This document shows positions 30,672 to 40,802 of a stretch of DNA of 44,161 bases, in pieces (position 1 is the stretch's first letter; each line of letters starts with the position of its first letter). The translations under genes and the position numbers were made by a program. The stretch spans positions 1 through 44,161 of the forward strand of contig SKXQ01000057.1 of NCBI GenBank assembly GCA_007128315.1. Reading direction: 5' to 3'. This DNA is from Spirochaetaceae bacterium (GTDB taxonomy: Bacteria; Spirochaetota; Spirochaetia; DSM-27196; SKKC01). The notes under the pieces were generated by a model. The model was not told where the DNA came from. It did no database searches and saw only the letters and a list, made by a program, of their open reading frames with translations.

Positions 30672-33600
30672 ATGAAACCAGCAATACTTACCGCCTTTTA
30701 CGTTCGACACGCGGATGCGCTTTCAGCGTTCAAGACTCTGAAACGTCGGGGCCACCGCAGGGGTGCGGTGATCCACAAAGACTCCAATGGCCGTGTCGTG
30801 ATCCGGCGCTCCATGCTCCGACGCGGACTCAGGAGAGGTCTGCGCGCAGAGTACTCGCGACGGCTTGTGACCGAAGAATCCGCCCTTGTCCTTGAAGCGC
30901 CCATTGCGCAGTTGAGGAATCCGGCGGATCTGTTGCGCGAGAGCGGTGAGAATCCACCGCTCATTTTCGTTCGTAATCCGAAACGGGCAGGGGTCGTTGA
31001 TGATCTCGGAACCATGGTCTCGCCTCCGTCTCCAACGCAGATACAGGAGCGAGCTGTGTATCTGGCTACCACGAACCGCGTAACCCTCAGATCGTCCAAG
31101 GACACCGCTCTTCTCGACCGACTGAAGCGCATGCACCGATGGATAGGGCCGGTGTGCGCGGACCTGTCTGCGGCGGTCGCGCTCGGGCAGCGGGCGACTC
31201 CGCTTGTCGAATGGATACTCGATAACCAGTACGTCATCGACAGCAGTATTCGCGACGTGCAACAGAATCTGTCCCGCCAGTTCTATCGCGAACTTCCTTC
31301 CCTGGAGGATGGACCTCATCGCGGACTTCCCCGAATTTACGGCCTTGCCCGGCAGCTTGTTTCGGATACCGGTATGCGCATAGACCGGGACACCATCGTT
31401 TCCTTTCTTGAGGCCTACCAGTCGGTTCAGACGTTAACCACCGCGGAGCTGTGGGCAATCCCCCAGATGCTCCGACTTGCGCTTGTCGAGAGCATCGTCG
31501 TACTGGCATCCCGCGGTCTGACGGAGCTGCGCGACCGTGAGATTGCCGACTTCTGGGCGAACCGGCTGATCAGCGCCGGCCATCGTGATCCGAACCAGCT
31601 GTTCGCAATGATGGCCGAGCTGAGCGATCGTCACAGCACTTTGAGTGCGCACTTCGCGTTTCAGCTGCTCGATCACCTCTACGGTGAAGAAGCCTCGGCG
31701 ACACTGGTTCGCAACTGGCTTGAGCGGGTTTTTCACCGACCGATCGAGGAGCTGAACGCCGATGAACAGGACAGGCAGGCGAAGGAGCAGATTGCGGTCG
31801 GAAACGCGTTCAGCAGTCTGAGGGAACTCGTGCAGCTGGACTGGAGGGAACTGTTCGAGCAGGTCAGCCTCGTGGACAGAGCCCTGCGGCTTGATCCTGC
31901 GGCGATCTATTCCGGGATGGATTTCGCGACGCGTGACCGCTATCGGCGGGTAATTGAGCAGAGTGCCGGCCGGTCGGGCCGGACGGAAGTGTACGTGGCG
32001 AATGCCTGCGTTGCTCTGGCGTCCGACGCGGAGGCCCGGGGAGCCGGGGCCGAATTGACGCACATCGGGGCGTATCTGACAGGCACGGAGAAACCGGAGT
32101 TGCTGCGACGGATCGGTACCGACGAGCCGTTACAAGAGCGCGTCCGCCGCCGGGTAACCCGCCATCACACCGGTGTATACCTGACGGGAGTCGGTACGTT
32201 TCTGGCGCTGTTCATGGCGCTCATCGCCACGTTCGGACTGGCGGAGCTGCCTGCGACCGTGCGCATCGTGTTCGCTCTCATTGCCGTGCTGCCGCTGAGT
32301 CAGCTTTCGGTCGAGATAGTGAACTACCTGATCATGAGGCTGCTGCCTCCCCGGGCGCTTGCCAAGATGGACTACAGGGAGACCGGGATTCCCGACGAAT
32401 ACCGAACGCTGGTCGTTGTACCTATGCTTCTGACGAACACCAGTACCATCGATGCGCAGGTGAGAAGTATCGAAATACGGTTTCTGGCGAACCCCGATGA
32501 GAATCTGCTCTACAGTCTGTTCAGCGATTACACCGACTGTGAAACGCAGCACTGCAGCGATGATGACCCCCTGCTGCAGCGGGCAATCGCCGGGCTTGCG
32601 GGACTGAACGAACGATACGGGAACGATCGATTTCTGCTGCTCCACCGGCAGCGGGTCTGGAGTGAATCAGAGCGTGCCTTCATCGGCTGGGAGCGCAAGC
32701 GCGGAAAGCTCGAAGAGCTCAACCGCCTCATCGACGGAACACGCCCGCACGACGCCGGGAAGCTCGTCTACCTTGGCGACCCGGAGCGCCTGCGCGAGGT
32801 ACGCTTTATCATTACCCTGGACAGCGACACGCAGCTGCCGTCGGGGACGGCCCGCAGGATGGTCGAGACGATTGCACACCCGCTGAACCGACCCCGTATC
32901 GACGACGAGGGTCGAATCGCGGCCGGAACCTACACCATCATACAGCCTCGGGTGAGTCCCTCGTTGCCGAGTACCACGGGATCGCCTTTCAGTCGACTGT
33001 TCTCGCGTGCCGTCGGCATAGATCCATATACGAGCGTTGTCTCGGACCTTAACCACGATCTCAGCGGTGAGGGATCGTACCACGGGAAAGGCATCTACGA
33101 TGTGCGAGCCTTCAGCCGCGTGCTCTCTGGTCGCTTTCCCGAAGAACGGCTCTTGAGTCACGACCTGATCGAAGGGGCGCACGTTCGGGTTGGACTCGCG
33201 AGTGACATCGAGCTGCTCGACGAGTTTCCTCAGGACTACCTTACCTACGCGGTTCGACAGCATCGCTGGATACGCGGGGACTGGCAGATAGCCGCATGGA
33301 TTCGCTCTCGAGTTCCCGGTGCGAACACGGATCGAGTTGTGAATCCACTCTCGGGGTTCAATCGATGGAAGATCGCGGACAACCTCCGCCGCAGTCTCAT
33401 TCCTGTGGCAAGTCTTGCGCTGCTGGCAGTCGCGTGGACGGGGACACCGGTAACCGCAGTCATCGGGTCACTGGTCGTTGCCTCCCAGTTGCTCTTCCAC
33501 ACGATCATGCCTCCATTGACAATGGCCACAACGCGTGGGGGTCTCGGATTGCTTTCGTTCCAGACTGTGGGTCACGATTTGCTGCGAACACTCGTTGAGG

Positions 33601-36600
33601 CGTCGCTGATCCCTCACCAGAGCGCGCTGGCCGTCGACGCGATTGTACGGGTGTGGTATCGTCGCCTGCTTTCCCGCAGAAAGCTGCTGGAATGGACGGT
33701 CAAGCGGTCTGCTTCACGCGCCGCCCTGCGTCCGTCGGTCGTATTAGGGCTCACGGTCGTGCTGTCAGGCGTGGCAAGCGGCGCGGCCGCGTGGGCGTTG
33801 TATACCTGGTCGCCGGCACACGCGCTGATCGCCGCGCCCTGGCTTCTGGTGTGGATCGCATCCCCTCTCACCGCATGGGCGTTAACGCGACGTCGTCCGT
33901 CTGCGAAGCGGAGCCGAACGCTTACCGCGGTGGATGAGCACTATCTGCGCAGGATCGCGCGACGAACATGGCGCTACTATGCTGAGTTCGTTTCCAGCGA
34001 AACCTCATGGCTGCCACCGGACAACTACCAGCTTTCGCACCAGAACGAGCTTGCGATGCGTACAAGCCCGACCAATATCGGACTATGGTTTCTCAGCGCT
34101 GCCGGAGCGCGTGACTTCGGGTATCTGACCGGTGATCAGGTGATCGATCTTCTTTCGAAGTCCATGAGGTCGGTCGCCAGCCTGGAGCGCTTCGAGGGGC
34201 ATCTGCTGAACTGGTACGACATACAGACTCTGACACCTCTTGAGCCGCGCTACGTGTCGACGGTGGACAGCGGTAACCTGGTCGGCTCGCTGTGGGCTCT
34301 CGAACACGCGCTCGAGGCAATGATAACCGACCCGGTTCTCGACCGCGCGGCCTTTGCAGGGCTTCTCGATACCGTTGGCGTTCTCGAACAGTCCTTGTCG
34401 GGACGCGATCGCACGAGTCGACGGTTCCGCGAGGCGCTCGACGCCATGACCGAAGAGCTTGGAAGCCGGTTCGCCGACAGGGCGGATGCGATCCGGGCGC
34501 TTCGCACGGTCCATGAGATCGCCGGACAGATGATCGATGATCTGTCGGGAGACGAAAAGGATGCCGGAGATCCGGCCATCGTATCGACCACCGCCGCCTA
34601 CTGGCTCGGGCAGGTGCAGTGCCAGACTGCCGCGTGGCTTGAAACCTGCGACCGGTACCTCCGTTGGATGGAGATCGCAGCGGAGAAGGGCGAGGATGAA
34701 CTTGCCCCTCTCGGCAGCGAGGTGCTCGATCTCATTGCCCGGCAGCTGAAGCGCGTACCGTCGCTGCTCAGTCTTGCCAATGGAGATGTTGCAATGATTC
34801 GCGCGCTGGCTCAGAAACGCAGCCTTCCCGGCGTGACCGACACGGCGCTATCACTCTGGATCGACCGTATCGTACAGGCGTTCCACGACGCCCGGTGGCT
34901 GGCCGGTGAGAAGATTGCCTCTGCCCGGCGACTTCTCGACGACGTGCAGCGACTCGGTGACTCGGTCAACATGCGCTTTCTCTACGACCCACGGTGCAAA
35001 CTCTTTCGTATTGGCTTCAACGTGAGCGACCACCGTCCCGATAACGCCTACTACGATCTGCTGGCGAGCGAGGCGCGGATCGGAAGTTTTGTTGCTGTCG
35101 CCCGAGGTGAAGTGCCGGTCGAACACTGGTTCGCCATGGGGCGCCCGCACGACACGATCGGTGCACATCGTGTTCTGCTGAGCTGGAGCGGGACCATGTT
35201 CGAGTACCTCATGCCGCAGCTTCTGCTGCGATCCTACGACAGCTCTCTTCTGGAGAAGGCTGTCAGCGAGGCGGTGGCGATACAGATTGACTACGGACGA
35301 AAGCGACGAGTGCCGTGGGGAATCTCCGAGTCTGCGTTCGCAGACCTCGACATCAACAAAACCTATCAGTACAAGGCCTTCGGAATTCCCCGGCTCGGGC
35401 TGAAACGGGGACTTGACCGGGAACTGGTCGTTGCGCCCTACGCATGCCTGCTCGCACTCGGTATCGCCGTAAAGCCGACGCTGAAGAATCTGCGTCGTCT
35501 GGATGATCTGGGACTGCTATCTGATTACGGCTACTACGATGCAATCGACTACGGTCGTCAGGCAAGCCGTGACGGGAAGCGGGGCGTTCTGGTGAAAACC
35601 TGCATGTCCCATCATCAGGGTATGAGCTTCCTGTCGCTGAATAACGTTCTGCACCACGGCGTGGTACGGAACCATTTCCATCGTGATCCGCGGGTGCGTG
35701 CCTTCGAGCCACTGCTGCACGAAAGCATCCCTGCCGGACTTTCCCGATACTCTGCAACGCGAACGACCGAACTCGGCGCGGAGCGTATCGGCGAGGTAGT
35801 ACCGTCGGTCAGCAGATTTGAGACGCCGAACACCGCAACCACAAAGACACAGCTTCTTGGAAACGGTCGCTATTCGATCATGGTCACAAACTCCGGTGGG
35901 GGATACAGCCAGTGGGGTGAAATCGAGTTGAGTCGCTGGAGGGCCGACGCTACACGCGATTCAGGCGGTTTGTTCTGCTACATTCACGAACCCGATGCCA
36001 ATCGCCTGTGGTCGAACACCTACCACCCCACCACAGGGGCGGTGGAGTCCTATAGCGCTGACTTTACCCTTGACCGCGCGGTGATCCGCCGGTGTGACGA
36101 CGATATTGACGTCAAGACCGAGATTGTAGTCTCTCCGGAAGATGACGTAGAGATCAGGCGAATCACGCTGGTCAATCGCTCGCTGCACCGCCGTCGTCTC
36201 GAGCTCACGAGCTATATCGAGCTTTCTCTCGCACCGCACCGGCAGGATCTGCAGCATCCGGCCTTCAACAAGATGTTCATACAGACCGAGGCGCTTCCCG
36301 AACATCGGGCGCTTCTCGCGTATCGGCGGACGCGTCGCGACGACGAGGCACCCGTATTCGCGGCCCACAGGCTTACGCGTGGTGCCGGTACGCAGGAAGA
36401 GACAACAGACCTGAGGTTCCAGACCGACCGGGCAGCATTCATCGGGCGTGGACGGAGCCTCGAGAATCCGGAAGGTGCCGTCAGCGCGCCGGGAGGAGGG
36501 CATGGCTCGGTGCTCGACCCGATCTTCAGCCTGCGCGCCGGTGTGGTGCTCGAGCCCGGCGAGCAGCAGCAGCTTTCGCTGATTGTCGCCGCAGGAGACT

Positions 36601-39600
36601 CCAGGCAGCGTGTGATCGATCTGCTCGACACCTACGACGATCCCCATGCGATCGAACGCGCAATGGATTTCGCGTGGGCGGCGGCACAGATTGAGCTTCG
36701 TGCGCTTCGGATACAACCCGATGAGGCACGCCGGTTCCAGCAGATCGCGAGTCATCTGCTTATTCCCAATGCGCGCCTTCGCGTGCCGGGGCAGAGAATC
36801 CTGGAGAACGGGAAAGGACAATCCGGCCTGTGGCCGTACGGGATCTCGGGAGATGCGCCGATTCTCATGATCAGCATTGCTGATACCCGCGATGTCGGTC
36901 TCGTCAGGCAGATCCTTCGCGCACACTCCTACTGGCGCATGCAGGGATTCGTGACCGATCTTGTAATTGTGAACGAAGAAGCGAGCGGCTACGAGAATCC
37001 GCTACGTAATCATCTCGAAGATCTCGTGCGCGCCCACCCGCACGGAGCGTTCCTGGTCAGTGCAGATCAGATCCCGCGTGAAGACCTTGTCCTGATGACC
37101 GCCGTCGCACGCGTCGTGCTCGTTGCCGCGCGTGGATCCCTGCCGCAACAGCTCGGGATGGCCGTTGACGTTCCCGAGTTGCCGCAGAGAGCGGTTCGCA
37201 AGCGCGCTGTTGTTGATGCATCCGCCGAGCTTCGTTTCATGGAGCTTCATTACTTCAACGGCCTTGGCGGTTTCACCGACGGTGGACGCGAGTACGCAAT
37301 CTATCTCGGGGAAGGATCGCATACGCCCGCACCATGGGTGAACGTAATCGCGAACCCGGGCTTCGGGACAATTGTCGGAGAAACCGGCGCCGGATTTACA
37401 TGGTATGGCAACAGTCAGCGCAACCGGCTTACGCAGTGGTCCAACGATCCGGTTGTCGATCCTGTGTCGGAGGCCCTCTACATCCGGGATGAAGAATCCG
37501 GTGCGTACTGGTCACCGACCGCTTCGCCAGTTCGCGAACGATCCGCCTACCGCGCACGCCACGGAGCGGGCTATTCAGTATTTGAGCACAACAGTCACGG
37601 CATAGAGCAGGAGCTCACCGTTTTCGTACCGATGTCTGACAATGGAGGTGATCCGGTCAAGCTGCAGCGGCTGCGGTTGACGAATGCCACCACGAGAGAG
37701 CGGACGCTCTCGGTGACGAGCTACCAGGAGTGGACCCTTGGTGAAAACCGCGAGTCATCGTACATGCACGTATCCACGTCGTGGGATGAACGTTCCTCCG
37801 CGCTGCTCGCGCGGAATCGCTATCATCCGGATTACCCCGGTCGCCTTGCGTTCGCTGCCATTACACCTGCTGCCAGCTCCTACAGCGGCGACCGCACCGC
37901 GTTTCTGGGACGCAATCGCAGTGCGGAGCGACCCGCGGCCATGGATCGCGTCTCGCTTTCCTCGCGGACAGGAGCGGGAATAGACCCCTGCGCAGCGCTG
38001 CAGACATCGGTTACCCTGGCTCCCGGGGCGACCGCGGAGGTCGTCTGCATGCTCGGCCAGACCGACTCGCTTGAGCAGGCACGCGAACTCATTCTATCGT
38101 ATGGCAGCACAGCAGCCATCGAGACCTCGCTTGCTCACACGCAAGCGTGGTGGGACACCCTGCTTGGAACCGTCGAAGTCCAGACACCGGAGCTTGCGGC
38201 AAACATTCTTCTGAACCGCTGGCTGCTCTATCAGAGCCTGAGTTGCCGCATGTGGGGGAGGTCGGCCACGTATCAGTCAGGCGGCGCCTTCGGATTTCGC
38301 GATCAGCTGCAGGACTCCATGGCTTTCGCTGTCGCCCGGCCTGTACTGGCCCGCGAGCAGATTCTCCTCGCCGCCAGCCGACAGTTCTCCGAAGGCGACG
38401 TTCAGCACTGGTGGCATCCGCCCGGTGGTGCCGGTATCAGGTCGCGCATTTCGGACGATCTGCTCTGGCTTCCCTACGTGGTCGCGCATTACGTGCGGAT
38501 CAGCGGCGACACGAGCATCCTCGCCGAAGAGGTACCATTCCTCAATGCACCTCCGCTGGAAACAGGGGAACACGAGGTGTTTGCTGTTCCGCGGATCGGA
38601 ACCGAACGCGGTACGGTTTTTGAACACTGCCGGCGCGCCGTCGAGCGGGGACGTACCGCCGGCCCGCACGGTCTTCCGCTCATGGGAACCGGAGACTGGA
38701 ATGACGGGATGAATCTTGTCGGAGCCGGAGGCAGAGGCGAGAGCGTCTGGCTCGCCTGGTTCCTGGTCGACGTCCTTCGTGGAATGCAGGAGTTGAGCGA
38801 TCTCCAGGGTAATGGAGAGCTCAGTCGGTCCTTTGACCTGCAGAGAACCGAGCTCATCGGTCGAATAGAAGCCTCGGCGTGGGACGGCTCATGGTACCTG
38901 CGGGCATTCTTCGACAGCGGTGCTCCCCTGGGATCGGCGGCGAACGCCGAAGCGAAGATCGACTCGCTGCCACAATCCTGGGCCTGTCTGAGTGGCGGGG
39001 GAGACGAGACGCGCGCCCAGACAGCCGTTCAATCGGCGTGGGACCACCTGGTCCGCTCTGACGAGGCGCTGGTGCTGCTCTTTGACCCGCCGTTTGACAA
39101 GAGCGAGCCGTCGCCTGGCTATATCCGGGGATACCCGCCGGGTGTCCGCGAAAACGGCGGGCAGTACACGCACGCTGCACTCTGGTTCGCCATGGCCATG
39201 GCGCGCAGCGGTGACGGCGAGCGAGCTGCGACGATGCTGCGTCTGCTGAACCCCATAGAGCAGACCAGGAACCCCGAGGCGGTGTGGCGATACGCGGTCG
39301 AACCATATGCAATCGCAGCGGACGTCTATCGCCTGCCGGGGCGCGTCGGCCGCGGTGGCTGGTCGTGGTATACCGGATCGGCTGCGTGGATGTACCGGGC
39401 GTGGGTCGAAGAGGTGCTCGGTCTTCAGATCCACGGCGAGGAAATGCGGCTGGCCCCGGTCATACCGGCGTGGTGGGACGGTTTCACACTGCGCTACCGC
39501 CACGGCCGGGCTGTCTACCACGTGCGCGTGGAAAATCCCGACCACGGTGAGCGCGGCATAGCGCGCGTCGAGATAGACGGGCGGCCGGCACCGGACGGTT

Positions 39601-39689
39601 TGATCCGCCTCGAGCGGTCGGAGTCGGAGCACCACGTTCTCGTGACTATGTGTGCCAGCGCACCGACGGAGATAGTCTCAAGAGTGTAA
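30672..39689 (+). CDS. ndvB: Cyclic beta-1,2-glucan synthase (GT84-GH94 type)
   Basis: 3005 residues from ATG 30672, which lies 6 nt behind GAGG; the in-frame ATG 30666 abuts it. The layout matches Brucella Cgs/rhizobial NdvB (about 2830-2870 residues). Two membrane helices sit at about 500-555. The glycosyltransferase domain has DSD at 717-719 (LDSDTQLP) and RQHRW at 862-866, the QxxRW-type motif. Four or so more helices lie at about 905-1080, and a glycoamylase-like domain at about 1095-1660 (RTSPTNIGLWFLSAAG, CMSHHQGMSFLSL). Two GH94-type modules follow from about 1735 and 2205, the second with DWND at 2675-2678. The enzyme polymerises UDP-glucose on itself at the inner membrane, trims and cyclises the chain. 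Periplasmic glucans aid osmoadaptation. No glucan exporter or modification gene is next to it. Confidence 0.96.
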   Translation: MKPAILTAFYVRHADALSAFKTLKRRGHRRGAVIHKDSNGRVVIRRSMLRRGLRRGLRAEYSRRLVTEESALVLEAPIAQLRNPADLLRESGENPPLIFVRNPKRAGVVDDLGTMVSPPSPTQIQERAVYLATTNRVTLRSSKDTALLDRLKRMHRWIGPVCADLSAAVALGQRATPLVEWILDNQYVIDSSIRDVQQNLSRQFYRELPSLEDGPHRGLPRIYGLARQLVSDTGMRIDRDTIVSFLEAYQSVQTLTTAELWAIPQMLRLALVESIVVLASRGLTELRDREIADFWANRLISAGHRDPNQLFAMMAELSDRHSTLSAHFAFQLLDHLYGEEASATLVRNWLERVFHRPIEELNADEQDRQAKEQIAVGNAFSSLRELVQLDWRELFEQVSLVDRALRLDPAAIYSGMDFATRDRYRRVIEQSAGRSGRTEVYVANACVALASDAEARGAGAELTHIGAYLTGTEKPELLRRIGTDEPLQERVRRRVTRHHTGVYLTGVGTFLALFMALIATFGLAELPATVRIVFALIAVLPLSQLSVEIVNYLIMRLLPPRALAKMDYRETGIPDEYRTLVVVPMLLTNTSTIDAQVRSIEIRFLANPDENLLYSLFSDYTDCETQHCSDDDPLLQRAIAGLAGLNERYGNDRFLLLHRQRVWSESERAFIGWERKRGKLEELNRLIDGTRPHDAGKLVYLGDPERLREVRFIITLDSDTQLPSGTARRMVETIAHPLNRPRIDDEGRIAAGTYTIIQPRVSPSLPSTTGSPFSRLFSRAVGIDPYTSVVSDLNHDLSGEGSYHGKGIYDVRAFSRVLSGRFPEERLLSHDLIEGAHVRVGLASDIELLDEFPQDYLTYAVRQHRWIRGDWQIAAWIRSRVPGANTDRVVNPLSGFNRWKIADNLRRSLIPVASLALLAVAWTGTPVTAVIGSLVVASQLLFHTIMPPLTMATTRGGLGLLSFQTVGHDLLRTLVEASLIPHQSALAVDAIVRVWYRRLLSRRKLLEWTVKRSASRAALRPSVVLGLTVVLSGVASGAAAWALYTWSPAHALIAAPWLLVWIASPLTAWALTRRRPSAKRSRTLTAVDEHYLRRIARRTWRYYAEFVSSETSWLPPDNYQLSHQNELAMRTSPTNIGLWFLSAAGARDFGYLTGDQVIDLLSKSMRSVASLERFEGHLLNWYDIQTLTPLEPRYVSTVDSGNLVGSLWALEHALEAMITDPVLDRAAFAGLLDTVGVLEQSLSGRDRTSRRFREALDAMTEELGSRFADRADAIRALRTVHEIAGQMIDDLSGDEKDAGDPAIVSTTAAYWLGQVQCQTAAWLETCDRYLRWMEIAAEKGEDELAPLGSEVLDLIARQLKRVPSLLSLANGDVAMIRALAQKRSLPGVTDTALSLWIDRIVQAFHDARWLAGEKIASARRLLDDVQRLGDSVNMRFLYDPRCKLFRIGFNVSDHRPDNAYYDLLASEARIGSFVAVARGEVPVEHWFAMGRPHDTIGAHRVLLSWSGTMFEYLMPQLLLRSYDSSLLEKAVSEAVAIQIDYGRKRRVPWGISESAFADLDINKTYQYKAFGIPRLGLKRGLDRELVVAPYACLLALGIAVKPTLKNLRRLDDLGLLSDYGYYDAIDYGRQASRDGKRGVLVKTCMSHHQGMSFLSLNNVLHHGVVRNHFHRDPRVRAFEPLLHESIPAGLSRYSATRTTELGAERIGEVVPSVSRFETPNTATTKTQLLGNGRYSIMVTNSGGGYSQWGEIELSRWRADATRDSGGLFCYIHEPDANRLWSNTYHPTTGAVESYSADFTLDRAVIRRCDDDIDVKTEIVVSPEDDVEIRRITLVNRSLHRRRLELTSYIELSLAPHRQDLQHPAFNKMFIQTEALPEHRALLAYRRTRRDDEAPVFAAHRLTRGAGTQEETTDLRFQTDRAAFIGRGRSLENPEGAVSAPGGGHGSVLDPIFSLRAGVVLEPGEQQQLSLIVAAGDSRQRVIDLLDTYDDPHAIERAMDFAWAAAQIELRALRIQPDEARRFQQIASHLLIPNARLRVPGQRILENGKGQSGLWPYGISGDAPILMISIADTRDVGLVRQILRAHSYWRMQGFVTDLVIVNEEASGYENPLRNHLEDLVRAHPHGAFLVSADQIPREDLVLMTAVARVVLVAARGSLPQQLGMAVDVPELPQRAVRKRAVVDASAELRFMELHYFNGLGGFTDGGREYAIYLGEGSHTPAPWVNVIANPGFGTIVGETGAGFTWYGNSQRNRLTQWSNDPVVDPVSEALYIRDEESGAYWSPTASPVRERSAYRARHGAGYSVFEHNSHGIEQELTVFVPMSDNGGDPVKLQRLRLTNATTRERTLSVTSYQEWTLGENRESSYMHVSTSWDERSSALLARNRYHPDYPGRLAFAAITPAASSYSGDRTAFLGRNRSAERPAAMDRVSLSSRTGAGIDPCAALQTSVTLAPGATAEVVCMLGQTDSLEQARELILSYGSTAAIETSLAHTQAWWDTLLGTVEVQTPELAANILLNRWLLYQSLSCRMWGRSATYQSGGAFGFRDQLQDSMAFAVARPVLAREQILLAASRQFSEGDVQHWWHPPGGAGIRSRISDDLLWLPYVVAHYVRISGDTSILAEEVPFLNAPPLETGEHEVFAVPRIGTERGTVFEHCRRAVERGRTAGPHGLPLMGTGDWNDGMNLVGAGGRGESVWLAWFLVDVLRGMQELSDLQGNGELSRSFDLQRTELIGRIEASAWDGSWYLRAFFDSGAPLGSAANAEAKIDSLPQSWACLSGGGDETRAQTAVQSAWDHLVRSDEALVLLFDPPFDKSEPSPGYIRGYPPGVRENGGQYTHAALWFAMAMARSGDGERAATMLRLLNPIEQTRNPEAVWRYAVEPYAIAADVYRLPGRVGRGGWSWYTGSAAWMYRAWVEEVLGLQIHGEEMRLAPVIPAWWDGFTLRYRHGRAVYHVRVENPDHGERGIARVEIDGRPAPDGLIRLERSESEHHVLVTMCASAPTEIVSRV

Positions 39690-39726
39690 GCTGTAATGAT
39701 CATACGCTCGAAAAAGGGAGAAATCA

Positions 39727-39921
39727 ATGTCATTAATTCAGTTGATAGTCGTTCTTGTGGTTGTCGGTGTGATTCTCTGGGCGATCAATAACTACATTCC
39801 GATGCAGGGAAACATAAAGAAGATCCTGAACGTGGTCGTTGTCGTCGTCGTGATCATATTCATTCTTGATGCCTTCGGGATCCTGAACACCGGTTTCGGG
39901 TCTCGACTCGGCAGATGGTAG
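39727..39921 (+). CDS. Thivi_2564-type small membrane protein
   Basis: 64 residues: MSLIQLIVVLVVVGVILWAI forms one helix, NNYIPMQGNIKKIL is a conserved loop, and a second Val-rich helix follows, ending in a short Gly/Arg tail. This pattern fits the small Thivi_2564-like membrane proteins, whose role is unknown. AGGGAGA precedes the ATG, 37 nt after the glucan synthase stop, so the two genes are probably co-transcribed. Confidence 0.8.
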   Translation: MSLIQLIVVLVVVGVILWAINNYIPMQGNIKKILNVVVVVVVIIFILDAFGILNTGFGSRLGRW

Positions 39922-40037
39922 GTGTGGTTATCAGCGGACATTTCGCGAGAGAACGATACCCGAGCCGAAGGCCTGACTCGATTTCTGACTGACGGACAGC
40001 GGGAACACGAACCGTGGTTCCTTAAGAAGGAGGTTTG

Positions 40038-40046
40038 TGCGACAAT
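40038..40046 (+). promoter_or_regulatory. Extended -10 of the Crp-like gene, leaderless spacing
   Basis: TGCGACAAT: a TGn extension plus GACAAT (40041-40046), followed by 6 nt and ATG 40053. An AAGGAGG at 40027-40033 lies upstream of the predicted transcript start and too far (19 nt) from the ATG to serve it. Confidence 0.45.
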
Positions 40047-40052
40047 CCGGGT

Positions 40053-40793
40053 ATGAGCCGTGCTGCAAATCCTCCCGCAGACCGTTCTGGCCCTTCCACA
40101 AACCATCTGCTTCAGGTGCTTTCGGAGGACGACTACGGGCGTCTCGGACCCTATCTTGAACCGGTACACCTCTCGCTTGGTGAGGTTCTCTACGAATCCG
40201 GGGGCCAGCTGGATTACGTCTATTTTCCGACGACTGCGATCGTCTCGCTTCTGTATGTCATGGAAGACGGTGCCTCCGCAGAGATAGCCATCGTCGGCTA
40301 CGAAGGTATCGTTGGAATTGCACTGTTTATGGGCGGCGAGAGTATGCCGAACCGGGCCGTGATACAGAGCGAGGGGGAGGCATTACGCCTCAAAGCCAAC
40401 ATACTCACACAGGAGTTCAAGCGTTCCGGTCCGGTGCAGCAACTTCTTCTCCGCTATACCCTCGCGATGCTGACTCAGATGGCGCAGACAGCCGTGTGCA
40501 ACCGTCACCATTCGATAGACCAGCAGTTGTGCCGATGGCTGCTTCTGAGCCTCGACCGCCTCCCATCCAACGAATTGAGTATGACCCAGGAGCTCATTGC
40601 CAATATGCTTGGAGTACGGAGAGAAGGTGTCACCGAGGCTGCCGGCAAGCTTCAGCACGCGGGACTCATCGAATACCATCGTGGGAAGATCACCGTGATC
40701 GACCGTCCAGGACTTGAGGCACGGGTCTGCGAATGCTACCAGGTTGTCAAGGACGAGTTTGATCGACTGCTACCAAATGCAATGGAAACATAG
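40053..40793 (+). CDS. Crp/Fnr-family transcriptional regulator
   Basis: 246 residues from ATG 40053. The cyclic-nucleotide-binding-like beta-roll runs through PYLEPVHLSLGEVLYESGGQ, VYFPTTAIVSLLYVMEDGAS and EIAIVGYEGIVGIALFMGG. The usual phosphate-binding RxxS/T loop of cAMP receptors is not seen (NRAVIQSEG instead), so it may not bind cAMP. There is no Fnr cysteine cluster. The winged helix reads LSMTQELIANMLGVRREGVT and EAAGKLQHAGLIEYHRGKIT. This subtype, with the GYEG segment, is common as an orphan in many phyla. It is convergent with the oxidoreductase, 9 nt apart. Confidence 0.9.
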   Translation: MSRAANPPADRSGPSTNHLLQVLSEDDYGRLGPYLEPVHLSLGEVLYESGGQLDYVYFPTTAIVSLLYVMEDGASAEIAIVGYEGIVGIALFMGGESMPNRAVIQSEGEALRLKANILTQEFKRSGPVQQLLLRYTLAMLTQMAQTAVCNRHHSIDQQLCRWLLLSLDRLPSNELSMTQELIANMLGVRREGVTEAAGKLQHAGLIEYHRGKITVIDRPGLEARVCECYQVVKDEFDRLLPNAMET

Positions 40794-40802
40794 CGCTTCG
40801 CT

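Noticed and set aside
40027-40033. AAGGAGG as Shine-Dalgarno for the Crp-like gene
   Set aside because: It is 19 nt from ATG 40053 and only 1 nt from an in-frame TTG at 40035. The extended -10 GACAAT downstream of it suggests it is not even in the transcript.
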